Shown: positions 26,758-38,749 of the stretch, piece by piece
How positions within the stretch are numbered: the first letter of the stretch is position 1
How the letters are laid out: the number at the start of each line of letters is the position of its first letter
From: Schizophyllum amplum
Lineage: Eukaryota > Basidiomycota > Agaricomycetes > Agaricales > Schizophyllaceae
Assembly: GCA_007026445.1 (NCBI GenBank)
Contig: VDMD01000034.1
Location: forward strand, 62,001-126,000
Reading direction: 5' to 3'
Length of the DNA: 64,000 bases
Translations under genes and position numbers: made by a program
The notes under the pieces: generated by a model
Told to the model about the DNA's origin: nothing
The model's database searches: none
Seen by the model: the letters and a program-made list of their open reading frames with translations, nothing else

Positions 26758-29700
26758 TCATAGAACTCGTGTAGGCCCTTGCCTTCCACCATATATCTGC
26801 GCGAGGAGGCCCAACACACCACCATCGTCCTCATCTTCCTCCTCGTCCTGAACATCGCCATAAGGTCGCGCGCGCCTCCCACCATCCACGTAAGAGCCCT
26901 CCAACCCGCTCGCCACGCCCCCATCTGCCGCGAAGTCTCCGTCGGGGATTTGGCTGGCCTCGACACCAGGCTCGGCCTGAGGCATCACACTCCCCTGCGA
27001 ATCCCCCAGTACCGCTGTCTGCGCCATCCCCGGGCCCGTGTAGACGGAGGACGCACCCGGCATGGGAGTGAGCGTTGACATGCCGAGCACGCTGCCTGCC
27101 GCGTATCGTCGACGAGCGGCATGCTGGCTCTGCCGCAGAGCGCGGTCGTACTCGTGCGCACGCTCAGTCATTGTGGAGGCCTCAGGCGCGTTGAGTAAGA
27201 TACTGCCTTCGACGTGTGCGTTGCGCCGGCGAGCCGCTGCCGCTGCCGCCGGATTGTGCGTGGCATTGAAGTCGGCCATCTTGCTGAGGTATAGCGAGCC
27301 GGTCGGGTCTGATGGGTTCCAGTCCGGGTTCGCTGCCTACGCATTGGGTCAGCGTTACGTTCCGTGCAGTGAAGACGAAATACATACCTTGAAGTTCAGG
27401 AAGCTCTTCTCCATCTTACCCTCGTTCGAGACCATGCGCTTGTCCCGTACTTTCTTCGGCGCACCAAACTGTTTGGATGTCAGGCATGTCTTAGCCGATT
27501 GATCATGCAGACTTACTTTGACGTTCCCGTGCCGCTCGAAGTTGAACTCCGCAAAGCTGCAAACATAGCCACGCCCCTCGACGTGCACAGAGAACTCGCG
27601 GAAGAAGTCGATGATCGCAGGCGCGCACGGAGGGAGCGAATACCACAAGACGAACGGTGTCAGCAGCACCGACATGATCTCTTCCGCAAAGATCAAGATC
27701 TTCATCTGGAACAACTCTCCGAACTGTGCATGAGTCTACCGATCGCTCTCACATTAGCATCGTACGCCTGACGACATGCACATACATACCTTCTTGCTAT
27801 GCAACTCGCCCTTCCACTCGTCCGGCATGTAGTGGGTGTGGGCAATGACCTCCATCATGAGCTGCTCCGGGTCGATGATCTCGTGGTCGTCCGGTATCAT
27901 GCCACGCGCGGCAGCGAGTATGCCACCAAAGACCGATATCCAGAACAGGACCGTGCCGTGAGGCGTGATTTCGAAGTGCACAACAAGGTCTGGGTCGGCA
28001 ATAGAGGCGAGCACGAGTACAGCCGTAAACGAGCCGGCGACGAAGGCAACAAATCTGGGCTGGCTATCAGCAGCATATCAGCGATGAAGAGAGGACCGAC
28101 GCTCACCTCATAATAAGCTTGATCTTTTCGTTGGGGAATTGCCCTATGTAGCTGGTCGCGACCGGATAGCTTTCATGTAGCCTACGCTTGAAGAAGTGCG
28201 GGAGCTCGTTGAACTCCCGGAATTTCCATTGTGCATAGAGTGTGTATTGGCGTCCACCGATCGTGGAGGGATCCTTGTGGTACTCCTACATCAATCTTCC
28301 GTCAGTAGACGCGAGAGGTAAGAAAAGGAATGTCCACGGACCTCGAAGTAGCGGAAGAATGAGTACATGAGCAGAAATGATACAATGAACGGTGCGAAGA
28401 CCGCATTAAGAATACCCATAAAGATAAATCGGCGCCGTAAGCTGAAGCAAGTCAGAACGCTGACCAAAAGGCGTGCTGATGACCTACCCGTCAATGAGAG
28501 GCGCACGATTTCGGGACTTTAGGAAAACCTTGCGCACACGTCCGTGACGGTCGAAGAGGTACTCCATGAGACAGAAGCGCAGATTCCACTCCAGTGCCTT
28601 GGTCAACAACTTTCCCTTCCCCTGCTCCTCCGGAACGAATCGCTTCAACAAGTTCGGCAGCGGCACCCGCAAGTCCAGGAGCTCCTTGTTGAACAGCGCG
28701 ATAAGGTAGTTCTCCTGCCGCAGAATGCGATTCGCAATATCGTGCGCATCGAGCTTCGCCATCGTCGTGTCATTGGTGTTTCGTGAGTTCTTGGACGATA
28801 TCGCGGTGAGCGGGTTCTCCTCGCGGATGGCGCCGACGCGGCGCACGACTTCTGACCAAGGGATCGTTTGTATGTCGCCCTGGCTTGTATTTCAGCCATC
28901 ATCTCACAGCTGATCTGGCCAGCACGTACGTCTGGTATCTTGAGTAGGTGGGTATAGAAGCGATACATGTCCACTAGCCGCATGATACCAAGCACGAACA
29001 TGACTAGTTGCCAGACGTAGAACGCGGTGAATAGGATGAAGAAGAGGAGGGTGAAGCCGGAGAACCTGTTATTCGTGAGCAGATGGTTGTATTTCACTAT
29101 GACGGACGTACTTTGACACGCAGTGTTGCACGACGACGTCGGAGAGACGTGTAGACTTCTCGGGCCTAATTCTGGAGTAGTCGACGCATCCGAGGAGGAA
29201 TGTCGAGAACCCGATCACGAAGCCAACAGTTCTGTGGCAGACGTATCAGGTTAAGGTGAATGCATGATATATGGGCACGCACAGTAGATTGAGACCTCGA
29301 GAGAGCGCGATACAGTAGATCCCCTTCCCCTCGTAGTAATTGTATACATCCTGCAGGAACCCATCGAGGTTGTAGACGTTGACCCAGTTCCAGAGAGCCT
29401 TCTCGTACGCATCCAGGCCTCGCATCTGCGGACGGACGCGAGCTGCTGTTTCCTCATCGTGCGTGCCGGGCATATGCGCATCGTCGGCGTCGACTTCAGA
29501 TGGACGTGGAGGGACGGAGACATTGTGCATCGGCAGCACTGGTGGCAGAGTCCGCCCTCCCCCCGCAGAGTACAATGGCTGACCGCGCGGCACCTCGCGC
29601 GCCTTGCCCTTGTGCTTCCCCGCACGCTGGCGTGTGGCGTCCTCGATCATGAAGCTCTGGGGCACCTCATCCTCCTCATCGTCTTCGCTCTCCTCCCGCT

Positions 29701-30010
29701 CCGGCGCACGCGCATTGGGCCGCATCGCGTTCAGCTCAGAGGCCGCGTCCCAGGACACCCGCCGCGCGTGCGCGCCGCCCGCCTCGAGGTCGTGCCTCTG
29801 CTCGCGGTCGTCCTCTTCCTCTGCCTCCTCCACGGGCGACTGATTCGCCATCATGTATCCCTGGTGCGCCCTGCTCATGGGATTGAGCATGTTAAGAAAT
29901 GGGCGCGAGGTCGACATGGCTGTACCGGGGGGGAAGAGCGACTGGGATGCGGCGAAGGAGCGAGAGCCGGAGAGCGGACGCGGTGGCTGGCGGCTGGGTT
30001 TATCGGACAT
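26758..30010 (-). CDS. ATG9: Autophagy lipid scramblase ATG9
   Basis: Multispanning membrane protein of the pre-autophagosomal structure; scrambles lipids delivered by ATG2. The long N-terminus is disordered and acidic ([16 protein letters not shown]). The conserved core begins [20 protein letters not shown] and includes [107 protein letters not shown]-type sequence at 28190-28230, and [19 protein letters not shown], with at least six hydrophobic segments. The C-terminal tail is disordered and acidic. About 930 residues and at least eight introns. Start taken at MSDKPSRQ; an in-frame ATG at 30076 would add 22 residues. Tandem with the downstream-lying neighbour at 30398 on the same strand. 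Confidence 0.93.
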
Positions 30011-30397
30011 GATGGCGGTGGGAGACAAGTCCCGATGCAGAGTCCTCGCCGCGCTCAGCGCTGTTGTTATGCTCAACGCCCCGTGGTGGCGTGCGTCAGC
30101 CCCTTCAGGCGCCCAGTGTCTCGTGATCCACGACTGTATCTCCGTTTGCTAGCTCTATTGTACTAAGTATGCTGCAGCCTGGCAGGGTAGAGGAGCAACA
30201 GTCTCTACGGCACATCACGCAAGTAAATATCATTGGCGCCTCGGCGCAGATATACATGCATTAACTCTCGCCAGGCAGTCTAGAGGAATATAGTGTATGC
30301 AGTACATAGGTAGTACAGCAGCTAGCGTCCATAAAAGTCTGTCAACAGTTTTCTCGTGGTGTGGAACTAGAACCTGGGGATGGAACAACTCATCGTC
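30011..30397. other. ATG9 5' flank
   Basis: About 390 bp between the ATG9 start and the stop of the cis-prenyltransferase, both on the - strand. It must hold the ATG9 promoter and the upstream gene's 3' end. Nothing else seen. Confidence 0.4.
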
Positions 30398-31405
30398 CTA
30401 CAAGCACCATTGCTTCCTCTGATAATCGAGAATGATTGGCAGAAAGTCAGACAAGCCGAACTCGGGCCAGTACGTCGTGCTAAAGTGCAGCTGTACTCCC
30501 TCGCAAGACTGAGGACAAAGAACGAGAGAAAAAAATGGTCAGGGTGTGCAGATAGATGCGTCAGGAATGACTGACCTGCCACAGCATATAGTCGCTTAGT
30601 CGCTGCACCCCGCTGGTGCGTACAAGGACGTCAAGCGGCGGAGAACCCGCTACAGATGTCATGAGATGCTTCTCTATGTCCTTCTCTTCCACCATTCTGG
30701 AAAGGATTCAGACAAAGGCGAGTAGACGGGAACGTGACGCCGGCGTACGTATTTCTGGTTCCCAGGTCGATCTTCTCCTGCGCAGCATCTTGCACCGCTC
30801 GAGTCATCTCGTCGCGCGACGCGTACGGCATGCAGAGATTGAGTATAGCACTACATCAGCCGTCAACATCTCTCATACCGAGCTGGACGCAAGAAACGCA
30901 CCGGTCATTGTGTCGTGTCAAGTCCTCCGCGACACGCACGGCTTCCCGCACCGACTCTGGCAGCATGTCCACCCGGCCTATTACATTGAGGCGCACCCCG
31001 TACTGCTGAAGCAGATCCCCATGTTGGCATAGTTCTCGCAGCTTGGCCTCCGCGAGTGCCATAAGCGCGTCCACCTCTTCTGATGGACGCTTGAAGTTGT
31101 CGATCGCGAACGCGTAGACCGACACGCAGCGCACGTTCAGCTGGAGGCAAATACCCAGAAGCTGAAGACTGTGATAAGAGCATGCAGCGCATCCCTTGGT
31201 AGTCACGCACCCTGCGCAAGGCAACGAAGCCGTCTGAGTGTCCCTGCTGAACCTTCATGTGGTTTGCCCGCGCATAACGTCGGTTCCCGTCCATCACGAA
31301 CGCGACATGCTTGGGCACCGGGCCCGCGGAGAGCACACGAATTACGAATTTCTGTACTCTCTCATCGAGCTTTTGCTTCAGCCAGCTCAGCGCGCGCCAA
31401 AGCAT
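30398..31405 (-). CDS. RER2: cis-Prenyltransferase (dehydrodolichyl diphosphate synthase)
   Basis: ER-associated enzyme that condenses isopentenyl diphosphate onto farnesyl diphosphate to build the dolichol chain needed for N-glycosylation. Signatures in order: [16 protein letters not shown] (catalytic Asp and first Arg motif), [32 protein letters not shown] (eukaryotic form of the YAFSxENxxRP motif), [33 protein letters not shown], and the C-terminal [20 protein letters not shown]. Five short introns are needed. Protein about 280 residues, normal for the catalytic subunit; the partner NUS1/NgBR-type subunit is not in this window. RER2 versus SRT1 cannot be separated by eye. Divergent from the SWIM/RING gene at 31632, with a shared 226-bp promoter. 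Confidence 0.9.
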
Positions 31406-31631
31406 CTTGGTGAAGGAGGACGAGCAGAAGGAGACATTGACCCAGTTGACCCATTCGGACCGACCCCCGGTAAGTAGCCGATTTGCAATTCGAATCTACT
31501 GCCGGCTGTACACGTGTGGATTGTTCTTGTGCCCTTATTGGGTTGCTTCCGTTGATGGGATCCATCACTCAACTTGCTCAGCGCTGTGGGTTTACCTGCT
31601 CATCCCCCCATCATTGACGTCTCGCGCGAGG
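31406..31631. promoter_or_regulatory. 226-bp divergent promoter, RER2 / SWIM-RING copy 1
   Basis: The start codons of the two divergent genes are 226 bp apart, so both core promoters must lie here. No TATA box is obvious on either strand. Confidence 0.5.
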
Positions 31632-33472
31632 ATGCGGCGCATCATGTCCGGTTTCTCGTCTCTCATCGGTAAGCGCAGGCGCGAACCTGATGAGGACGAG
31701 ACGCCGGCGCCTAAGCACCCTCGTCTCGAAGAGTCGAGCAACGGCGAAGGCTCCTGCTCTCGACACATTCCCATGGAGCAGGACAAGCCGCGGCCATGCA
31801 AGTTCAAGCTTGCTGACTGGCACCCGAGGCGGAAGGCTCCAGTCCCCTCCAAGCTCAAGAATGGCACGAAGAAGTACGCTGGCTTCCGTGTCGAGGGCAG
31901 GGACGCGCGCTTCAAGGCAATATGCCCTCAGTCTACAATCCATCGGCTGCATGCCATGCAGCAACAGGCTGACCAGTGCGTTTCCTTCTGCGAAGTGACG
32001 CCATGCACTCGTCTTACTTCTCCAGGACCTGGGTGCTGGATAGCTGGACCCCCGAAGGCAACACTCAAGCAAGGTCATACTATGTCAAAGGACACTCGGG
32101 CAAGGTGCGTGCTCCGCTCAACGTTTGTGGCCCCGCTCACAGACACTCAGATCTATGCTACTCATATTGGAAGAAAACCCACATGCACTTGTGCGTGACC
32201 TGCTGGAGGGGTGCCGCTTTACTCCTGACTTTCGTCGCAGGCATCGATTTCATCAAGGGAAACCACTGCAAACATCTCGTACGCATATTCCGCTTGCTCC
32301 CGCGACCAGCTCACCCATTCTGTAGATTTACGTATATCTTATCTTCCTCAAAGTCCCCGAGGTCTCGCACGTCTGGTACCAGCGGTGAGCCACGAGATGT
32401 TTCCCATTTAGCGTTTTCTTATACACCTTTATATGCAGTGGTCTCACCAGGAGAGAACTATTCGCCATGTTCCGGAACGCACCCAATAAACAGCACAATG
32501 CTCCTCCCCTTATTCTCTCCGCGTACTACTGGTCCTATCACGTTGAAGACGGCAACGCGAGCAAGCCCGATCCTGAAGACGTTTGTGTATTCTGCATGGA
32601 GCTACCTGACGACGTGAACAAGAGCGAGCTCACTTACTGCGCGTGCTGCGGCAATGCTTGTCACAAGACGTGCTTCTCAGGATGTACATCTTTTTCCCAT
32701 TGATGATCTTCCTCCATCCTTGACGTTCGCTGCAGGGGTCGAAAGCGCTCGTCAGAGCTCCAGAGCCAGGTTACCCTGGAACAAGTATCGCAACTTGACT
32801 TGCCCCTCTTGCCGCCACCGCTGGTTTGTACGTTGAGCTCTCACCTTCATACAAGACCGCCGGCTCATACTACTTGCAGGGACCAGAAGCTCTCATCGCC
32901 CATGTGAAATTCAAGACTACCAAGGAGGGCTATATTCATTTCGGTAGAGTCCTCAACATTCGCCACCCAAAACTTTCCCGTTCTCAGATCGTGAAGCGCA
33001 AGCTTAGTAAGTAGACCCCATTCGCACGCATCATCCTCCTACTCACCTGCCCTTTCATTAGAATACCGCCACAACTGGATGCTCATGAACCACGTCGGGC
33101 ACGCCCCCGGTCCCGATGCCAAGATGGCGCGGCCGTACCAGTACGAGAAATTCGTCATTGCTAAGGATAAAGCAGAGCAGGAGCGCAGCGAGAAGATCGC
33201 CAGAGCGAAGAGCGAAGAAAGAGGCGGCGAAGGTGGACGTGCTGAGCATGCAGCCGCCAGCGGTGCGTCGGGGGAAGGCGAAGAACCCGAAGCACGGCTT
33301 CAATGTGGCGCACGCGATGGAGTACAAGAAGCAGCAGCTGGCGCTCGCGCAGCACCAGGCGGCGATGTTGGCTGCATCGCAGCCTGAAGATGTGGGCGCT
33401 GGACCCTCGTCGTCGTTGCAGATGGATGTGGACGTACCACCTGCAGAGGCGTCGGTGGACATGGAGCTGTAG
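31632..33472 (+). CDS. SWIM + RING zinc-finger protein, copy 1 (frame break near 3' end)
   Basis: Likely nuclear E3 ubiquitin-ligase-type protein. It begins MRRIMSGFSSLIGKRRREPD, with a basic nuclear signal. A SWIM finger is assembled across an intron: PTCTCIDFIKGNHCKHL, pattern C-x-C-x8-C-x-H. Then YVYLIFLKVPEVSHVWYQR and a RING-like set CVFC, YCACCGNACHKTC, CPSCRHRW. The C-terminal 130 residues are Lys/Arg/Glu-rich helix (VLSMQPPAVRRGKAKNPK). Comparison with copy 2 shows that the frame must shift by one base near 33213-33222: upstream reads IARAKSEE, downstream reads EAAKVDVLSMQPP, with no intron that could bridge them. One surplus A in a GAAGAAAGAG run would explain it. Real mutation or sequence error is undecided. 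An alternative start is the ATG at 31644. Confidence 0.75.
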
Positions 33473-34251
33473 TGCGTCTCTTGTTTTTAATGATTGCTGT
33501 TGCTCGCCGGTTCGACGACAGCGCATGTCGCATTAATATACTTTATGTGCTGTTTCCTGCTCTACCTTCCATGCTCAGTTCAATTCCACTATTCCTGTTG
33601 TTTCTATCCGACATCTCTATCCCCCTTTATGTACCTCTCAATCCTGCTCACGACCACTAAACGACGTATTTTCCTGTCCTTCTTGGATCCCGCAACCAAC
33701 AAGTTACTGACTCGCTGTCTCGGTCTGGAATTGTCGCTTTGTATCTGCGTCCTATTGTTTCTCCCGATGTTGTCGTATTATCTAGCTATACCCTGCTGAA
33801 CCCCTCGCACACTTCTATGTTTGCCGATTGATGAGTTCACCACTGGTCTTGGTTGGAGAGCTCCCTTGGGTCACTGAGTACTATAGAGTGGCCAAGCCTA
33901 GGGCAACCAACTTGAACTTTGCAGTTGGACTCGAGTCAGGCTCTGCGCAAGCGCCTGGCGTGGCTATCTGGGCTTGATCTGCCCGCACATGCGAGACGTG
34001 CGATTCCGAGCGTACCACGCTTGGTGGAATCTGCCGAAATCTACCGGTTCGGCGCGTTGCGCTGCAGCCGGCGTCTGTTGCGGTAGGTAAGTAGGTTGCA
34101 ACTTGCCGTTGACTTGCCGCTTGCGGTTCGTTTTGCCGCTTGCGGACAAGCAGCGGACACGCCCTCTCGGTCCGGGACCCTGGTATAGAAGCCATTTGAA
34201 TTTGAATTTGGTACCGCTCCGCCGGTAGCCACGTGCTTATTGTGTTGTGCC
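33473..34251. other. Spacer between SWIM-RING copies
   Basis: Nearly 800 bp of 3' flank and promoter. Pyrimidine-rich and AT-richer than the exons; no supported gene. It contains a repeated TTGCCGCTTGCGG-like patch near 34105-34145. Confidence 0.4.
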
Positions 34252-34261
34252 CATATATATT
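34252..34261 (+). promoter_or_regulatory. TATA box of SWIM-RING copy 2
   Basis: CATATATATT, 57 bp upstream of the ATG at 34318. Copy 1 has no equivalent, so the two copies may be driven differently. Confidence 0.5.
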
Positions 34262-34317
34262 CAGCTCCCGCTGATGGCCATTGTTCCTCATCTTGTTCAC
34301 CCCCACCATCGCGAACG

Positions 34318-36213
34318 ATGCTCCGCCTTCTATCCTCCCTGGGATCCTCTCTTGGCTCCATCCTCGGCAAGCGGAGGCGTGAGCCTGAGACAGAGGTGCA
34401 GGCGCCCGTACCTCTCACTGAGGAACCTGCCGTTGAAGAGGTCGTCGAAGAAGAGGTTGACGTCCAGGTTGACGACGGTCCTATTGTCGTCAGCAAGGAG
34501 CCTGGACCCGACGATGAGGAGGAGTCAGACACCGATGAGGAGTCTCCTAGCAAGCGAGCTCGCGTGGAGACCCCTCCTGTGGAGGAGCCGCCTGCGCCCA
34601 AGGCCAGAGTCGTCGACTGGCAGACGAAGAACTCTCGCACTCCGTACAAGTTTAGAAACGGGAGGAAGAAGTACGCTGGGTTTCGCAAGGAAGAGCGCGG
34701 CGCGCGCTTCAAGGACATCTGCCCTCCTTCCGTGTTCGCCACCCTCGGCGTCATGAAGGAGCAGGTCAATGAGTACGTAGCTGCTTCTTCGTGATGGTCC
34801 AGGCTTACGAAGTCCAATAGCATCTGGGTGTGTAAGAGCTGGATACCCGAGGGGACCGCTCTCGTCAGGAACTACCATGTCCTCGGACACTCCGGCAAGG
34901 TACGTAAGGGTCTCTGTCTTTGTGGCATCGCTCACGCGCTGTTCGTAGTACTACACCACTCACATCGGAAGAAAGCCCATGTGCGAGTGTAAGTGCCTTT
35001 CTTCGGCAACGTGCTTCTCGTTCTGACCTTTCACAGGTCCGCACTTCATCAAGGGCAACCACTGCAAGCATATCGTGAGCATACAGACGTCCCTTTGATC
35101 AACGACTGATGTTTGCTTTCAGATCTACATCTACCTCAAGGTTCTCAACGTCCCCGAAACATCCTACATTTGGTATCAGCGGTGTGTGACCCTCATCTTC
35201 ATACGCCCTATCCCATACTCATCTCCATCCAGTGCGCTCACGAGGCGGGAGCTTCGCATGGTATTCAATAATGCACCCGACATCGAGCACGACGCACCTG
35301 ATCACATTCTGACCGCATACCTCTGGTCCCTGCGCATCGACGATGATAATGCAAGCAAGCCCACCCCCGAAGACAATTGTATAGTCTGTCAAAGCGTGCC
35401 GAGTGAGAAAGAGAAGAGTGATCTCGTCTACTGCGAGTGCTGTGGCAAGGCCCAGCACCGTGCGTGCTACTTGCCATGTGAGTTCTTCGCGCAATCCCAG
35501 CGTATCTCTTGATCGCTAATGCGACCTTCAGGGGTTGAGCAAGTCCGCAAGACGCACATGAAACAGCTGCCTTACAACCGCCTGCATAAGTTAAACTGCC
35601 TGAACTGTGGTAGACGATGGCTGGTAAGCTTGATGTGTTATAATTTGCTGTAACCTGCTTGACGACGATATCCAGGGCCCGGAAGGCCTCGAGGGATACC
35701 GCAAATTCAAGGTTACGAAGGCCGGCTACATGAACCTCGCCGAAGTCCTCGACATCGACCATAAGAAGCGCAGCAAGCATTACATCGCGAAGCGCCTCGC
35801 TAGTATGTTCACTTCTCCTGTCTCGTCATCGCCAGTGGACTCATACTTCATCAGAATACCGCCGCCGCTGGCTTGACCAGCAGTATTACAACATGCTAGG
35901 CAAAGCGCGCGACCCACAGTTCATCAAGTACAGGCAGATCGAGGTGCACATGAAGCGCCGTGCGGACGAGGACAAGCGCCGTCAACAAGTCATCGACGCC
36001 GCGCAGGAGGCGGCAGCGAAGGTCAACGTGCTGAGCATGCAGCCCGCATCGCTGCGCCGCGGGAAGCAAGCCAAGAAGCCCGCCCACACGTACGACTATA
36101 GGAAGGCGGGCGAACAGAAGGCGCGCCTTCTGAACTTTGCCGAGCTTCAGGTCAAGGCGCAGGCGGCTTCACCGGAGGTTTTCGCTGGGCTTGCGGCCCC
36201 GGTCAATGCGTAA
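34318..36213 (+). CDS. SWIM + RING zinc-finger protein, copy 2
   Basis: Intact tandem paralogue of the gene at 31632. It begins MLRLLSSLGSSLGSILGKRRREPE and has an acidic stretch (VVEEEVDVQVDDG, DDEEESDTDEE) absent from copy 1. SWIM finger MCECPHFIKGNHCKHI (C-x-C-x8-C-x-H) at residues about 190-205, then IYIYLKVLNVPETSYIWYQR. RING-like ligands: CIVC, YCECCGKAQHRAC, LNCLNCGRRW, residues about 275-340. The C-terminal region GPEGLEGYRKFKVTKAGYMN and VLSMQPASLRRGKQAKKP aligns with copy 1. About 450 residues; at least eight introns, several at positions shared with copy 1. SWIM plus RING occurs in ZSWIM2-type E3 ligases and related fungal proteins; substrate unknown. Confidence 0.85.
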
Positions 36214-36949
36214 GCAGGCCCGTCACGCCATGCGACAGCCATGGACGTGTAATGCGTCGCTCATCTCACGAACCGACATCCGACGTCTGCGTGCAGTACG
36301 TCGCCTGTCACATTACTATACCCTTTTCCTGTCCGTGTCCGTCTGAATCATCGTCTCTATTCCTGCCTGTCCGTCCTCTCTATTTATGCCTGTGTCCGTC
36401 ATTTCTATCTCTGTCTGTTTGATCATTGGAATCATGTATACCGTCACCACAAGGCTACTTCCTCACAATGCTACATACAATGTCTCACAAAGTCCTACGT
36501 GTCTAGTCCTGTATCTGCTTCGGCCTCTGTTTCCCTCTGACTCTGTTTGGATCTCTGCTGTATTACTTATCAGTTTCAAGTTTTAGTCGAATGAGACAAC
36601 GATACCCCTCTCGAACTGATCATGTGCTCGCCAGCTGCAGCAAGAAGGAAAGAGGTAGGCCGTCCCTGCGTCGTGAGTGTAATAAATCAGGCCTGGGTGC
36701 AGTCGCACATAGCGAGACGTGCGACTGCGACGTATGCCGCTGCAATGATATCGAGAGGGGCGAGCAATGCGTAGCGTGAAGGACTGGGCATCCAGGTAGG
36801 CGAAATCAACAGACCGCAGTCATAATGTACAACTGGTGTAGTCTCGAGCATACTGTACAGTAACATATATATATACATCAGGATAACCGAACGCGATCCT
36901 GAGACCGAACACGAAAACGAACAAACTACTGCGAAGACGAACAAACCCT
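36214..36949. other. Convergent spacer, SWIM-RING copy 2 / O-methyltransferase
   Basis: About 740 bp of low-complexity, T- and CTGTC-rich sequence (36310-36590) between convergent stop codons. No gene supported. Confidence 0.4.
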
Positions 36950-38665
36950 CTATGCCACCTCCCCCACCCAACCCTCGTCCACCTTCAGCCGCGTCAGCCA
37001 CACCAAGCTCGGGCACTTGAAAATGCGCTCGACAACCAGGCCCGCGCGCCGCGCCAGCACCGCCAGCTCCTCCGCCGTACGCTCGCGTCCATTGAACATC
37101 GTCATCATGTTCAGATCGAGCATATGCGAGAGCCGCGTCGCGTATCCGTAGTTCGCAGGCAGCGGCGCGGGCGCGGAGTCGACGAGCTCGCAGCCGTGCG
37201 TGGTGTTCATGACCTGGTCGCAGATGAGGAGGCGCGCACCGGGGTTGGCCAGGAGCGCGGGACGGAGTGCGGCGAGGATGCGCACGGCGCGGTCATCGTC
37301 CCAGTCGTGGCTAGAAGGATTGCAGTGTCAGAAAAGGAGGCGTGAGTTTGGGGAAAAGAGGGGTAGACGTACAGGATGTAGCGCATGTGGTAGATATCAG
37401 CACCTTGAACGGGCTGCTCGTTGAAGAAGTCATGCTCCATAAACTGTACTCGTCCGCTGTCGATCGCGCCGGGGAGCTCCTTCTCCCAGACGGGCGGCGC
37501 TGACTGGACGACGGGGAGCAGGTCCTGCACGATGAACTTCAGGTTCGGGAAGCGCTTCGCGGTGTCGAGACACATGGAGCCTGGGCCATGGTCAGCACGT
37601 GCCCCAAACATTGGATCACCCACTCGACTCACCGATCCCGCCCCCGACATCAACAACGGTCGCATTGCCGAGCGCCTCCCAAGGATATTCTGATGTGGGG
37701 TCAGATGATATGGGGACAGTATGGCTCGACTACTGACCTAAGTGGACGGCGCCGTGAGCGCGACCGGTTCCGAGCATAGCAAGACCATAAATCTCGAGCT
37801 CCGTCTTGGATGTAGGCGACCGCCGCGTCGTCGCGCCGTACTTCTTCAGCCACGCCCACCAAGGTAGATCCGTGCCTGCGTCCTCCTGGAAAGCAGTCTC
37901 GACGTTGGACTCAGATTGGCCGCGAACGGGGTCGAAAAGAACGGTCGGCAGGCTCGCGGAAGTCTTGTAGCGAATGCCTCCCCTGATGGATGCAGATTGT
38001 CAGCTGAGCGCCGCAACTGGCTGACAATCACTCACATCGAGAGCGTCATGGACTGCAGGCCGTCGTTGCCAACCAGAGCCTGGCTGGTGCGGTTGTTCGC
38101 GAACACGCCGGGCTTGACCTCAGCGAACACGTGTATCGAGCACAACGCGCGCAGAATTCTCCCTTCGGACCAACACCGTCAGTACGCGTCAAGCGGGGGC
38201 AGCAGAGAACGCAATCTCACCAAGCTTGTGTGCCTTCACCCCGGTCCGTGCCGCCAGGTCCTCGATGGGCACGCCTTGCGGTGCCTCCGCCAGGATGTCC
38301 GGGACGCCCTTCTCGACGGTGATGTGCAGGGCCCGCGCCTCATAGTACTGCGAGCCGAGCTCGAGGATGCGGATCTGGGGGTCCTGCACGAGGTCGACGA
38401 TCATCGCCCCGGCGCTGACCGCAATCTGGCGCGCCTCGTAGAGCTCGCCGGGCGGGAACGCGTGGGTCTTAGTGCCGTTGTTGTTCTGGGTAGCCTCTGC
38501 TTCCCAGCCTTCGATGACCCGCTCTGAAGCATCGGTGAGGAGGCGGACGAGCGAGCGTAGCTGTTCGGCGCGATGAAGTGGTGCAGACGAGTTGGGTGAG
38601 TCGCCGTTCAGAGCCTTGACCACCGGGTGAGCGATGGCCGTAGGGGCGGTGGCGGTGACAGTCAT
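36950..38665 (-). CDS. SAM-dependent O-methyltransferase (COMT-like, secondary metabolism)
   Basis: Probable small-molecule O-methyltransferase. It begins MTVTATAPTAIAHPVVK. An N-terminal dimerisation/winged-helix part contains LEDLAARTGVKAHKL-like sequence (read PIEDLAARTGVKAHKL) and FAEVKPGVFANNRTSQALVG. The Rossmann part has SAM motif I VVDVGGGIGSMCLDTAKRFP, then LKFIVQDLLPVVQSAP, FFNEQPVQGADIYHMRYIL and the catalytic-His segment HDWDDDRAVRIL, then LLICDQVMN and MLDLNMMTMFNGRERTAEEL. About 480-495 residues, at least four introns. This is the fungal class related to sterigmatocystin-type O-methyltransferases. No polyketide synthase, NRPS, terpene cyclase or P450 is nearby, so it is not part of a visible cluster. 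Confidence 0.88.
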
Positions 38666-38742
38666 GATAGATATGAGCACGTTGAGGCGCAAGGGGGTCA
38701 ATATGGGTCGAGGAAGACGGGGAAAGATCCTGAAGCGCAGAG

Positions 38743-38749
38743 TTATATA
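38743..38749 (-). promoter_or_regulatory. TATA box of the O-methyltransferase
   Basis: TATATAA on the - strand, about 80 bp upstream of the ATG at 38665. Confidence 0.6.

Noticed and set aside
29459..30166. 235-codon frame on the + strand
   Set aside because: Antisense to the disordered N-terminal exon of ATG9; no family resemblance.
34041..34823. 260-codon frame on the - strand
   Set aside because: Antisense shadow of SWIM-RING copy 2; Ser/Thr-rich composition arises from the acidic codons opposite.
36950..38665. Secondary-metabolite cluster around the O-methyltransferase
   Set aside because: No core synthase, P450, transporter or regulator nearby; neighbours are LEU4 and zinc-finger genes.
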